50,805 nucleotides of DNA from Desmonostoc muscorum FACHB-395 (GTDB lineage Bacteria > Cyanobacteriota > Cyanobacteriia > Cyanobacteriales > Nostocaceae): the NCBI RefSeq assembly GCF_014698035.1, contig NZ_JACJSF010000058.1:1-50805 (forward strand). The letters are read 5' to 3'. Positions within the stretch are counted from its first letter, which is position 1; each line of letters begins with the position of its first letter. A model generated the notes under the pieces. It searched no databases, had not been told where the DNA came from, and was given only the letters and a program-made list of their open reading frames with translations. Made by a program: the position numbers and the translations under genes. Below, piece by piece: positions 8,968-17,939 of this stretch.

Positions 8968-9948
8968 ATGCTAATTCTCCTCACTTTTTATCCAGATAAC
9001 CTGGAAATATTCACTCATAGGGATGTCGATACGGTGCTGAAAAGAATTGATGCTTCTCAGAATATTTGGTTACGCTGTGTTCAGTTCCGCGATCGCACTG
9101 GAACGGCTAAAATTATCAAGCACTTTGGACTCAATCCATCTCGTGTTAACATGATTTTCAACCATTCCCCTCTAGGAATTGATGAAGACGTAGAAGATTG
9201 TTTATTTGATAGCTATGAAATTTTAACTGCTCAGATAAAAAATCATGAATTTGAGGTTGCACGTGGCAATATTGTAGTTGGAAATAATTTTATTATAACT
9301 TTTGAAATCACCGAACTAAAAATCTTAAATGTTCTAGCTAATAATCTTCAAAAACGAACTCTAGATATTCAAAAGCTAGGAATTGACTATCTTTTTTATT
9401 TAATCTTTAAAGATATTTTGAATAATTACGAAACTGTATTTACTTATATTTCTAGAAAACTTGATGATTTAGAAGATGAAGTTTTAGATAATTCCGGTGA
9501 TGAATCAACGTATCAAAAAATTGCCACGATGAGGCAATCTACTCGTTCAGGACGGCGTAATTTTCAAAGCATCAAATTACTTATGGCTATTATGGATAAT
9601 GAAGATTTCCAGTGGATCGGCCAGCCAGTGAAAGAACTATTCAATCAAGAATTGGTTCATCACGTTGATAAACTCTGGCAAGAATATCAAGCTATAAGAG
9701 CCTGGATGTCAGAATTAATGGAAATCCAACGCGATAATATTGCTAGCAAAACTGGTGAACGAATTAATCGCCTGACTATCCTCTCGACCGTATTCTTACC
9801 AATTACGTTCATGTCTGGTTTCTATGGTATGAACTTCAAATATATGCCGGAATTAGAGCAACCTTGGGCTTATCCTGCTGTGATTTGCGTGATGGCATTA
9901 ATTGTAATTAGTAGTATTGCTTATGCTAAAAAACAACGTTGGTTGTAG
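8968..9948 (+). CDS. corA: CorA-family magnesium/divalent cation transporter
   Basis: A 326-residue CorA-type channel protein that moves Mg2+ (or Co2+/Ni2+) across the inner membrane as a pentamer. The C-terminal hallmark is present: a membrane helix (TILSTVFLPITFMSGFYGMN) ending in the GMN selectivity motif, a short loop, and a second helix (WAYPAVICVMALIVISSIAY) ending in a basic KKQRWL tail. The N-terminal domain is the acidic/basic cytosolic funnel with a long coiled helix. Length is typical. It is a single gene followed by a strong hairpin. Confidence 0.92.
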   Translation: MLILLTFYPDNLEIFTHRDVDTVLKRIDASQNIWLRCVQFRDRTGTAKIIKHFGLNPSRVNMIFNHSPLGIDEDVEDCLFDSYEILTAQIKNHEFEVARGNIVVGNNFIITFEITELKILNVLANNLQKRTLDIQKLGIDYLFYLIFKDILNNYETVFTYISRKLDDLEDEVLDNSGDESTYQKIATMRQSTRSGRRNFQSIKLLMAIMDNEDFQWIGQPVKELFNQELVHHVDKLWQEYQAIRAWMSELMEIQRDNIASKTGERINRLTILSTVFLPITFMSGFYGMNFKYMPELEQPWAYPAVICVMALIVISSIAYAKKQRWL

Positions 9949-9968
9949 CATCAAGTTACGAATAAAAA

Positions 9969-9999
9969 GATCCCCGACTTCTTGAAGAAGTCGGGGATC
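9969..9999. repeat. Perfect GATCCCCGACTTC hairpin, dispersed family; likely terminator
   Basis: GATCCCCGACTTC pairs perfectly with GAAGTCGGGGATC around a TTGAA loop, 20 bp after the corA stop. Diverged relatives occur at 22834 and 24682 in this window, so it is a dispersed element as well as a possible transcript end. No T-run follows on the plus strand. Confidence 0.75.
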
Positions 10000-10083
10000 T
10001 GAGGCTGTCGGTGGAAAGCAAATAGGATTACTATATATATTTTCAGTAAGTAGACTGCATTAAACCTAAATCGGTAAATAAAC

Positions 10084-11583
10084 GTGAATCTCCCATTGAT
10101 TATTCGTGCTGAAGAACACAGCGAGAAAATAGCTATCACTACAACAGATGGATCATTTACCTATCGGGATTTGCTCCACACTTCTAGTCAAATAGCAACA
10201 AGTCTTCTTCAGAATAGAGAAGATTTACAAGAGGAGCGAGTTGCCTTCCTGATCCCACCTGGATTTGAGTATGTAGCTACTCAATGGGGAATTTGGCGTG
10301 CTGGTGGCATAGCTGTACCTCTGTGTGTTTCACATCCGCGCCCAGAATTGGAGTATGTAATTACCAATTCTGGAGCATCGATTATTGTTGCTCATCCTAA
10401 TTTTGAGGGTATACTGCGTAGTTTACCGCCGCAGGCATCGCTCGCCGAAGAACACAATTTGCGATTTATCCTCACCTCAGAAACGCTTCCATCTAATATT
10501 GCTCGTCTCCCAGAGGTAGATATCACTAGACGCGCCTTAATTCTCTACACTAGCGGTACAACAGGTAAACCAAAGGGTGTGGTTACAACTCATCAAAATA
10601 TTCAAGCGCAAGTGACTAGCTTGATCGCTGCTTGGGAATGGACATCTAGCGATCGCATTTTACATATACTGCCACTACATCATATTCATGGAATTATTAA
10701 CGTACTCACTTGTGCTTTATGGGCTGGCGCGGAGTGCCATATATTGAGCAAGTTTGACACCGAAACCGTTTGGAGGCGAATTTGTGACGGTAACTTAACC
10801 CTATTTATGGCAGTACCAACGATTTATGTAAAGCTCATTACCGCTTGGGAAAATGCCTCTAAAGAACGCCAAAAAACCATGTCAGAAGGCTGTGCTAAGA
10901 TGCGCCTGATGGTTTCCGGCTCGGCAGCGTTACCAGTTCAAGTTTTAGAAAAGTGGCAAAATATTAGCGGCCATTTTCTGCTTGAGCGGTATGGGATGAC
11001 TGAAATTGGGATGGCGCTATCAAACCCTTTACACGGTGAACGTTTGCCTGGATATGTAGGAAAGCCTCTACCTGAAGTTGAAGTGAGATTAGTAGATGAG
11101 AAGGGATTAGTCCCAACAGGAACACCAGGAGAAATCCAAGTTAAAGGCCCCGGAGTGTTTCTTGAATATTGGCAAAATCCCGAAGCAACCGCCAAAGCCT
11201 TCCAAGATGGCTGGTTTTGTACTGGAGATACCGCCGTCATTGAGAACGGTAGCTACCGCATTTTGGGGCGGATGAGTGTGGATATTATCAAAACCGGAGG
11301 CTATAAAGTTTCAGCTTTGGAAATTGAAGAAGTATTGCGATCGCATCCAAATATTCAAGAATGTGCAGTAGTTGGAGTTGCAGATATAGAGTGGGGTGAA
11401 CGGGTTTGTGCTGCATTAGTATTGCAAGGGTCACAACCTTTAACATTAGAATCTTTTAGAAGTTGGGCAAAAGAGCGATTGGCTGTTTATAAAGTGCCAA
11501 CCCAAATTTTGATAGTTGAAGAATTACCGCGCAATGCGATGGGGAAAGTTACTAAGCCGACAGTGGTTGAGCTATTTAAATAA
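10084..11583 (+). CDS. Acyl-CoA synthetase, malonyl-CoA synthetase (MatB)-like
   Basis: An ANL-superfamily adenylating enzyme of 499 residues that activates a carboxylic acid to its CoA thioester through an acyl-AMP. Visible motifs: P-loop YTSGTTGKPKGV, LPLHHIHGIINVL (close to the MatB/ACSF3 version), ERYGMTEIG (A5), GDTAV with the YRILGR hinge (A7-A8), and catalytic Lys in PRNAMGKVTK (A10). The LHHIHGI and GMALSNP-type motifs favour malonate or a related diacid, but that is inference. The start is a GTG. The next gene on the same strand, an alpha/beta hydrolase, begins about 100 bp on and could be co-transcribed. Confidence 0.88.
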   Translation: MNLPLIIRAEEHSEKIAITTTDGSFTYRDLLHTSSQIATSLLQNREDLQEERVAFLIPPGFEYVATQWGIWRAGGIAVPLCVSHPRPELEYVITNSGASIIVAHPNFEGILRSLPPQASLAEEHNLRFILTSETLPSNIARLPEVDITRRALILYTSGTTGKPKGVVTTHQNIQAQVTSLIAAWEWTSSDRILHILPLHHIHGIINVLTCALWAGAECHILSKFDTETVWRRICDGNLTLFMAVPTIYVKLITAWENASKERQKTMSEGCAKMRLMVSGSAALPVQVLEKWQNISGHFLLERYGMTEIGMALSNPLHGERLPGYVGKPLPEVEVRLVDEKGLVPTGTPGEIQVKGPGVFLEYWQNPEATAKAFQDGWFCTGDTAVIENGSYRILGRMSVDIIKTGGYKVSALEIEEVLRSHPNIQECAVVGVADIEWGERVCAALVLQGSQPLTLESFRSWAKERLAVYKVPTQILIVEELPRNAMGKVTKPTVVELFK

Positions 11584-11685
11584 TAGCGATGCCCCTGTTT
11601 TTCAAAGCTAGCGGCAAAGCTTGTTGACAATTCTGCAATACGTGAGGTAGAAGATAAGCACAATTTAAAAAACTTAAATATAACT

Positions 11686-12426
11686 ATGAGTCTTTTTTGT
11701 CTAGTTCATGGCGCTTTTCAAGGCGCTTGGTGTTGGGATTTGTTAATTCCTTATTTAGAAGCGCAAGGTCACAAAACAGTAGCAATGGATTTGCCAATTG
11801 AAGATGCGTCTGCAAGTTTATCGCAATTTGCAGATGTAGTATTGCAAGCGCTTCCAAAAACTGATGATGATATTGTCCTGGTTGGTCACTCAATGGCTGG
11901 TACTGTTATTCCCCTTGTTGCAGAAGTGCGTCAAGTACGTCAACTGGTATTCCTTACCGCGCTTATTCCATACCCAGGAACTAGTACACTTGAGCAATTT
12001 TCTCATCATCTCGATTCTGATAGCCTCAAATCATTAAATTACGAACCAAAAGAGTCACATCAACTCGAACAATTTGATGATGAACCTTATATGTTTCATC
12101 CTGTTTCTGCTGGAAAAAACTTTTCAGACGAAGCAGTATTGATGGAATTTTTCTATCAAGATTGTCAGCCGGATGTAATGCGCTGGGCACTCTCAAAAGG
12201 ACGTTCGCAGCAATCAATGGCATATATTTTTGAGGTTAATCCCCTGAATGCTTTACCAAAAGTAGAGTATAAATATATTTTTTGTAATGATGACCTGATA
12301 ATCTCTCTTGCATGGTCACACTACGCTGCACGTAAGCGCTTGGGAGTTGATGCCATAGAACTGCCTGGAGGACATTGCCCACACTTGTCTCGTCCTGCTC
12401 ATCTTGCCTCAGTATTAACTAAATGA
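11686..12426 (+). CDS. Alpha/beta hydrolase, plant-methylesterase/salicylate-esterase-like
   Basis: A 246-residue single-domain alpha/beta hydrolase. The oxyanion strand FCLVHGAFQGAWCWD, nucleophile elbow GHSMAG, an acidic position in FCNDDLIIS, and the catalytic His in PGGHCPHLSRP give a full Ser-Asp-His triad. The HGAFQGAWCW start resembles the MES/hydroxynitrile-lyase group, whose members cleave small esters. Substrate unknown. It follows the MatB-like gene on the same strand. No signal peptide, so likely cytosolic. Confidence 0.88.
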   Translation: MSLFCLVHGAFQGAWCWDLLIPYLEAQGHKTVAMDLPIEDASASLSQFADVVLQALPKTDDDIVLVGHSMAGTVIPLVAEVRQVRQLVFLTALIPYPGTSTLEQFSHHLDSDSLKSLNYEPKESHQLEQFDDEPYMFHPVSAGKNFSDEAVLMEFFYQDCQPDVMRWALSKGRSQQSMAYIFEVNPLNALPKVEYKYIFCNDDLIISLAWSHYAARKRLGVDAIELPGGHCPHLSRPAHLASVLTK

Positions 12427-12449
12427 TCGCAAACCTTATTGTAGATAAT

Positions 12450-12525
12450 CGTAGGTTGGGTGGAACGTAGTGAAACCCAAGAAATCCTCGAAAATGTTGG
12501 GTTTCGTTCCTCCACCCAACCTACG
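12450..12525. repeat. 76-bp palindromic dispersed element
   Basis: CGTAGGTTGGGTGGAACG at the left pairs with CGTTCCTCCACCCAACCTACG-type sequence at the right, with inner GAAACCCAA/TTGGGTTTC arms. The whole element folds as one long hairpin just downstream of the hydrolase gene. From memory this GTAGGTTGGGTGGA family is widespread in cyanobacteria. It may end transcription here. Confidence 0.75.
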
Positions 12526-12550
12526 CAGTTTATGGTTTTTGACTGAATTA

Positions 12551-12779
12551 ACAAATGCGAACTCCAAATCAACAAATGCGATCGCCGAAGTAACAAATGC
12601 GAACGCCGAAATAGCAAATGCAATCGCCGAAATAGCAAATGCGAACTCCAAATCAACAAATGCGATCGCCGAATCAGCAAATGCGATCGCCAAATCAACA
12701 AATGTGAACTCCAAATCAACAAATGCGATCGCCAAATCAACAAATGCGAACGCCGAAGTAACAAATGCGAACACCCCTA
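12551..12779. repeat. HIP1-based minisatellite, eleven 21-bp units
   Basis: About eleven tandem units of roughly AACAAATGCGATCGCCGAAAT occur at an exact 21-bp period. Several contain a full or near HIP1 (GCGATCGC) and others the variant GCGAACGCC or GCGAACTCC. Because 21 is a multiple of three and stops are absent, several frames on both strands stay open; I treat these as artefacts. The last unit touches the stop codon of the minus-strand gene at 12777. Confidence 0.88.
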
Positions 12780-15029
12780 CCTAATTTCCCACCCCTTCGG
12801 TATTTTAGGCGGACACCAAAAGAGGTTTTTACTAGACACACCAAGGGATTTCAGAATTTCTCGCATCACCTCTGTGCAATACATCCAATGCCCCAAATCG
12901 TCATACATACGATCGGGATTAAACTCGACATTGTAGTGCAGCACATTGGGAAGGTCTAAAAACTCATCATCGCCTTGAGGAGAAAGAAGCAAGAGATGAA
13001 ATGGTTTCCCCTGGCATTGTTTTTCTAGCTTGTTGACTAAATCTATCACACCACCGCGATCGCTAATTCCTGTACGAACAAAAAGCACTTTGTCGCAGTG
13101 CCGCAATGCGTACCAAAACCTTTCAGAACGTGCTGTGTATCGAACGCGCATCCGTTCATGGATGGGAGACATATCGTTGCTTGGATCGTCTGTCTCCTCG
13201 ACTTCATGGGCAAAGGATAGACCCGACCACTTACTATGGTAGATTCTACCTGCATCCTGGCTGTAGTGCAGGAAGGCAGGGTTCCACATATCATAAAAAC
13301 CGTTTTCGATCGCATCCGCAACATCTGCAATATTAGTCGCGCGCGTTAGATCGAACGGAAAGGCAGGGCCATCATATTCCATCTTATATAGCATCATGCG
13401 GACGGCACAGCGATCGCCAAGGGGAAGAATTGCCACACGGCTGATATCCGATAACTCACATTTGTATTGGAAAAACACCGCAGACTTAGGTGGTGCTTTC
13501 ACCCGGCTTTCTAGCCCATTTTTGCCAATCATCATTGTACGAAAGGGAATGTCGGGATGAAGCGGATCTTCATAAACACCCGATGGCATGGCTTTAAGGG
13601 CGTTGCAAACTTCCGTCCACATCGGTTGGATATTGTACTCGTTATCTGATTCGTTGATTATCCAGAGATGGCGTTCGTCTGCTTGCAAAATCCCCAGATG
13701 CCCGTCATAGAACAAAACTTGTGAGTTGTTTGGCGAAAAAAGATTGAAGGCAGCGCTATATTCTAAGTCTGCGCCAGGGGGGATATTTACTGTAGTTGCG
13801 ATCGCGCCATCCTCTACAGCCAAGAAAGGCAGCGTCCCCGTCTGGGTATTCTTCGCAATGTAAATACCTGATATCAATCCAGCCTTACTTTGCAGTGCAG
13901 TTTGTAGTTCCTGCCAATAGGGAGCGATCGTGTAGCTGTATGCCGATGAATTAACGATCCGTAAATGCTTCTCTTCCATACAGACAGAGACATGAAAGCC
14001 CGCATTGTCAAAGTAGATGGGAAATTCATTCGGTTGCTGGAAGCGTTGTTTTTCTTTTGCTAATGCGTCTTTTTTGATATCGAATAAATGGTGGTCGATC
14101 TGCTGATACATAAGGCTATGACCGATTGTATTCGGGTGAGCCGGATCGAAGGATGTCCCCGCTTTCCATCGTCCTTGTCCATCATCCACGGCTGCCAACC
14201 AATCCAATACAGGTACGCCCCAACTGAGCATTCGTTTGTGTGTGTCTCGGATCAGCGAGTAATGTTCCAGGGAATAATCACCGTTGGGATAGACTCCGCC
14301 TAAAATCGGGATTGCTCCGATGTCGCGCGTCATTTTCACAAGCTGCTGCAAGCCACTTTCAAACCGCCGTTGTACCGCCCGCCGTTCGTGAGGGGGACAG
14401 TAGGCTAAACCTTCATTGCCTAAAGACAAGGCAATAATCACAATATCTGGTTTTTCTGGGGTGACAAACCAGGGGAATCGAGCGATCGTTCTGCTGACAT
14501 TCGCCCCTACCTCCGATACATTTACCAGTTGATGCCCATATTTTTGCTCTAAAGCCTGTGCTAACAACCAGACCCAACCTTTCAAAAACCAGGCTTTATG
14601 ACCTAATGCGACGGAACTGCCAATGACCACAATTTTGAGTCTCTCAGCCCTTTCTTCCACGGGCATCTTGACAGTTGATTTCTCAATGTATCCAAAGGGG
14701 TAAGGCTGTAAATAACCGAATGCACCATCATCCACAATAATTGTGCTGGAATGATCTTTAGAATCAATCGGTATCCATCGATTTGTATCTAGTAAGCTCT
14801 CCCATGTTGCGTTACCGTTGGCATCGAGCCGCACATACTTGTATTCAACTCTCTGTTGACCGCCTGACTCTTGAATTTCAATATCTGTCCACCATAGAGG
14901 ATAGCGATCGCCACTTGTACGCAGGTGGATACATTTTTTAATTTCCCACAGTCCCAACTCTGGAGTAGAACCGACCAGACCGATGGATTCACCTGTTTGC
15001 GTGTATGCACTGATCTGGAATCGATACAT
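12777..15029 (-). CDS. Multidomain CBM20 - SGNH hydrolase - duplicated module - DUF1796-type cysteine peptidase fusion
   Basis: 750 residues. Residues 1-105 resemble a starch-binding CBM20 module (VGSTPELGLWEI, YKYV, TNRWIPI). Residues 130-320 are an SGNH/GDSL esterase: VVIGSSVALG (S138/139), LSLGNEG (N205) and DPAHPN (D295, H298). Residues 346-425 and 445-522 are two copies of an unknown module, HLRIVNSSAYSYTIAPYW versus HLWIINESDNEYNIQPMW. Residues 530-740 look like the DUF1796 papain-like putative peptidase, with LPLGDRCAVR (C541), PAFPFDL and FAHE (H608). No signal peptide. It probably modifies or recognises a glycan, perhaps glycogen or a surface polysaccharide; this is inference. A long upstream gap separates it from the next gene on the same strand. 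Confidence 0.8.
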   Translation of the reverse strand: MYRFQISAYTQTGESIGLVGSTPELGLWEIKKCIHLRTSGDRYPLWWTDIEIQESGGQQRVEYKYVRLDANGNATWESLLDTNRWIPIDSKDHSSTIIVDDGAFGYLQPYPFGYIEKSTVKMPVEERAERLKIVVIGSSVALGHKAWFLKGWVWLLAQALEQKYGHQLVNVSEVGANVSRTIARFPWFVTPEKPDIVIIALSLGNEGLAYCPPHERRAVQRRFESGLQQLVKMTRDIGAIPILGGVYPNGDYSLEHYSLIRDTHKRMLSWGVPVLDWLAAVDDGQGRWKAGTSFDPAHPNTIGHSLMYQQIDHHLFDIKKDALAKEKQRFQQPNEFPIYFDNAGFHVSVCMEEKHLRIVNSSAYSYTIAPYWQELQTALQSKAGLISGIYIAKNTQTGTLPFLAVEDGAIATTVNIPPGADLEYSAAFNLFSPNNSQVLFYDGHLGILQADERHLWIINESDNEYNIQPMWTEVCNALKAMPSGVYEDPLHPDIPFRTMMIGKNGLESRVKAPPKSAVFFQYKCELSDISRVAILPLGDRCAVRMMLYKMEYDGPAFPFDLTRATNIADVADAIENGFYDMWNPAFLHYSQDAGRIYHSKWSGLSFAHEVEETDDPSNDMSPIHERMRVRYTARSERFWYALRHCDKVLFVRTGISDRGGVIDLVNKLEKQCQGKPFHLLLLSPQGDDEFLDLPNVLHYNVEFNPDRMYDDLGHWMYCTEVMREILKSLGVSSKNLFWCPPKIPKGWEIR

Positions 15030-15357
15030 AGAGTTTATCCTGTTTTCGTGAGTACGATACCAAACAGTCAGGCTGAAATATTTAAATCTACTTTGACAAT
15101 ATCACATAGAATTTTTAAGAATCTGGTATGGATATTGTTAAGTATACTGAAACCTAATTAAAATTACCAAAGTTATCAGCAGCAAGGCTTTTAAACGATT
15201 AAATAGAATTTTTATAGAAGATTTTATACTTATTAAATAGACTATATTGGATTAAAAGTCTTTGCACAACTAAGAATAAATCAACGAAAGGATAAGATTA
15301 AGTTAAATTTTCCCTTCAACGTCCCACTTAAAATTTGTGTGCCTGTTCTTAGCACCT
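15030..15357. other. AT-rich intergenic region, 328 bp
   Basis: Lies between two minus-strand genes and should contain the promoter of the CBM20-SGNH gene. It is AT-rich, and I see no repeat, hairpin or small gene in it. Confidence 0.5.
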
Positions 15358-16830
15358 TTAACTGTTGATTTGTAGCAGGCGATCGCAGAAAAACGGACGA
15401 AATAACTCGCAGGCGAGACTTGCCTTCAGATCATGCAGATGCACTAACCCCATTTTGTGCAACAGGGAACCTTGCACAGCCTCACAATCTACAGGACTTG
15501 ACTGTCTGACAATTTCTATAAACGATGGCAATAAATCGGGATAGCGTTGCAGGTTCCACCATTGCTGTTCTAGGTGGTCTGCATAGATAGCGGCTGCGAT
15601 CGCAGAATTTTCTAAGAGTTCTTCTAGGGTTATTATCTGCTGCTGTAGGCAATAAAATGCTAACTGCAACCGATAGGGATGTCCCCCCAATAGAGCGATC
15701 AGGCGCTGGGTTTGTGACGAGCTTATCTCCTGTTCGCACCTATATGCTAGATCCTGCACCTGAGCAGGGTTAAACTCAGGTAACTCAATAACCAGCCCAG
15801 TATTCAAGAGAGAGGGATCGATGGAGGGAGGCATGAGAATTTCAGTCGAATGAACCGTCACCAATCGCAGCTTGTGCCAAGAATTAATGTCTGCATCGGC
15901 TTCTTTGCCTTGCTCAGACCATGTTCGTAAAAGTAGGAGAAATTCACGAGCAACATCGGGGTAGGCAAAAAGCTGGTTGAGTTCATTGATCGCAATGACT
16001 AGAGGGCGATTCTCTCTTGAAGAAACTCCGCGCTCGAGGTTGGTTAAGATTACATCCTGGAAATAATCAGTGGCATTTGATTTACTGCCCAAGGAGTTAT
16101 CCCAAAAACTAGCAATCTCATTTGGCAAGCTTAACTGCTTGCTGACTCTGGCACAGAACCATTGTAGGAAGCGTTCTAGATTCCGTAAAATCTCGTCGTT
16201 AGCAAGTTGCAAGTTCACGGAAACGGCGCGATGGCCCTGGGAATTAGCGTAAGCCAGGATACGGGTCATTAGGGAGGTTTTGCCCATTTGCTTGGGGGCG
16301 CGGATGTTGATCAAAGCACCGGGTTGCTGGATGGCTTCATAACAAAGAGATTCGAGAATGGGACGGTCAATGTAGAAGACTGAATCCAGGGGCATCTGCC
16401 CTCCTGGTAGGTTTGGGGAACGAGGGTATACATTGTCTGGCGAGTGTTCCTTGTGGGTTTGCCCTACACTGCTGCGAGAATCGCATACTGGTTCGATGCG
16501 ATCGCAAACTTCAGCCCCGGACATTGAGCCAATCTCGTCAAAACTGTCTTGATGAGGCTCCAGATAAAAATAATCGTCCTTTAACAAGGTCATATTAAAG
16601 GCATTAAAACAGCACTCCAAGGTTCGTTTATCGACTCCTACTGAGCCATTAAAGACCTTACTGAGGGTATTGGGGGTTAAACCTGTTTTCTCACTTAGGT
16701 CTTCGAGAGTGTATCGTTTAAAGTTTTGCTCAATTTCTAACTGAGCTTTTGCCTGATTGAGTTTCCTTGAGCCTTGAGCCGTCAGAGTCGCACCCCGCTT
16801 TCGTAGATGATTTTTCGATTGTAATTGCAT
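15358..16830 (-). CDS. HTH plus AAA-like ATPase domain protein (AAA_35 type)
   Basis: An N-terminal part with RKRGATLT and a helix-turn-helix (YTLEDLSEKTGLTPNTLSKVF, near residues 40-60) is followed by a STAND/AAA-like NTPase: Walker A RAPKQMGKTSLM and Walker-B-like LVIAINELNQLF. The strand-end Asp of Walker B is Asn (INE instead of DE), so hydrolysis may be weak. The C-terminal half (GGHPYRLQLAFYCLQQQ) is the usual winged-helix region of this cyanobacterial family, where the module often precedes WD40 or caspase-like domains; none is attached here. I start at ATG 16830 (MQLQSKNHLRKRG) rather than 16899 because the family begins so. Signalling or regulatory function is inferred only. Confidence 0.82.
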   Translation of the reverse strand: MQLQSKNHLRKRGATLTAQGSRKLNQAKAQLEIEQNFKRYTLEDLSEKTGLTPNTLSKVFNGSVGVDKRTLECCFNAFNMTLLKDDYFYLEPHQDSFDEIGSMSGAEVCDRIEPVCDSRSSVGQTHKEHSPDNVYPRSPNLPGGQMPLDSVFYIDRPILESLCYEAIQQPGALINIRAPKQMGKTSLMTRILAYANSQGHRAVSVNLQLANDEILRNLERFLQWFCARVSKQLSLPNEIASFWDNSLGSKSNATDYFQDVILTNLERGVSSRENRPLVIAINELNQLFAYPDVAREFLLLLRTWSEQGKEADADINSWHKLRLVTVHSTEILMPPSIDPSLLNTGLVIELPEFNPAQVQDLAYRCEQEISSSQTQRLIALLGGHPYRLQLAFYCLQQQIITLEELLENSAIAAAIYADHLEQQWWNLQRYPDLLPSFIEIVRQSSPVDCEAVQGSLLHKMGLVHLHDLKASLACELFRPFFCDRLLQINS

Positions 16831-17364
16831 TTTTACTTGGAAATAAAGTATAAAAATGTGCTTAGTAATTTGCTTACTAAATATAGATAACTGATGCACT
16901 TTACAAATTTATGCAGTATGGTTACAAATCTTAAGTAGTTAGGCTATTGAGTAAAATTGGCACGTTGAGCCTATTGCCATTGGGTTTCTAAATTGGCAAA
17001 TACAGTATCAGAATTACATTTTGCTTACAGTGACACCAATAATTTCGCACGACTACTTACGGATACAATTCAAAAAAGTCTATTCTCAAAGCGCCTGGGA
17101 GTTGGAGTTTGCTCTGAGAAAGTAAACAGAAGCAAGCAAGTTATTAACTTGGGGGTTTTTCCAAAGTTAACAACGCCGTTAAATGAATGGTTGCGAGGCA
17201 CTTAAATTTTCGGTGGCCGAAACCAATATGGGGAATGGCTTTGGGGATTTGCTGGTGCTAAATCCTTAACTTTTTTCTTAAAGTTGTAAACCTTGGTAGT
17301 GTTAGGAATCGGGAATCTGTAGTGTTGATTCATATCAAGCTAATATTAGCCTTCTGGAGGTTGT
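16831..17364. other. Divergent intergenic region, no supported gene
   Basis: About 530 bp between the HTH-AAA gene and a small plus-strand gene. A 70-codon frame at 16993-17205 begins with TTG, lacks a ribosome site and matches nothing I know. A short imperfect inverted repeat (TAGTAATTTGCTTACTA) lies at 16862-16878, just upstream of the AAA start, and might be an operator. Confidence 0.4.
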
Positions 17365-17607
17365 ATGACTTTTCTAATTCCTAATGAAAATAGCCAACCC
17401 AATCCTAGTCCTCACGACACTAACCCAATTGAAAGCCAAATTATGGCAATGACTACCAAAGAAGATTTGCAGCAAGAATTAGACTCAGTTCGCGCTAATT
17501 ACCAAAAATGGCAAGCCAAAGACGATCAGACTGCAATAACAACACAAACTAGACTGGCGCAAATTATTCATCTCCGTGCTAATCAGATAGGAATTCAACT
17601 AACGTAA
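17365..17607 (+). CDS. Small hypothetical protein, 80 aa
   Basis: An 80-residue hydrophilic protein with a Pro/Asn-rich N-terminus and a helical C-terminal half (MTTKEDLQQELDSVRANYQKWQAKDDQ) that could form a short coiled coil. A strong ribosome-binding site (CTGGAGG) lies six bases before the ATG, the main reason to accept it as real. Family not recognised. It is followed at once by a MITE-like element. Confidence 0.6.
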   Translation: MTFLIPNENSQPNPSPHDTNPIESQIMAMTTKEDLQQELDSVRANYQKWQAKDDQTAITTQTRLAQIIHLRANQIGIQLT

Positions 17608-17618
17608 CAGTAGCAAGG

Positions 17619-17723
17619 CTATAGCAATCCTAAATCATTCGTGAATAACAAGCTCTGCAACCTCTCAAAGAAATCACAGAACTGAACAAGGGCGGTTTTA
17701 ACAACTCATTTAGGATTGCTATA
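17619..17723. mobile_element. MITE-like element with 16-bp terminal inverted repeats flanked by TA
   Basis: TATAGCAATCCTAAAT at 17620-17635 is exactly inverted as ATTTAGGATTGCTATA at 17706-17721, with about 70 bp of non-coding interior. TA duplications at the borders fit an IS630/Tc1-mariner-type insertion. No transposase is encoded, so it would need one in trans. It separates the 80-aa gene from the lipoprotein gene. Confidence 0.7.
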
Positions 17724-17939
17724 TACCACTAAATACTATTAATGGCTCTTAACCTTGTAATCGATTGAAAATATACATAGGGTTAGAATTACTTGAAGGA
17801 AGTTTTCATTTGACAATACTTCGCCAATTTACGAGGGTGAGTTGATGTATTAACTTCTTTTTGTCTAAGGCTTGGCAAAGATAATAAATCTTAAAATTTG
17901 CTCCAAGGTTTCCTGCAAGATTAATCTAATTAACAATTT

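Noticed and set aside
12399..12784. Overlapping 100-120-codon frames on both strands over the HIP1 minisatellite
   Set aside because: Period 21 keeps several frames open at once. The peptides are pure 7-residue repeats with no ribosome site.
16993..17205. 70-codon frame upstream of the small 80-aa gene
   Set aside because: TTG start, no ribosome site, no recognisable family. Kept only as a note in the intergenic entry.
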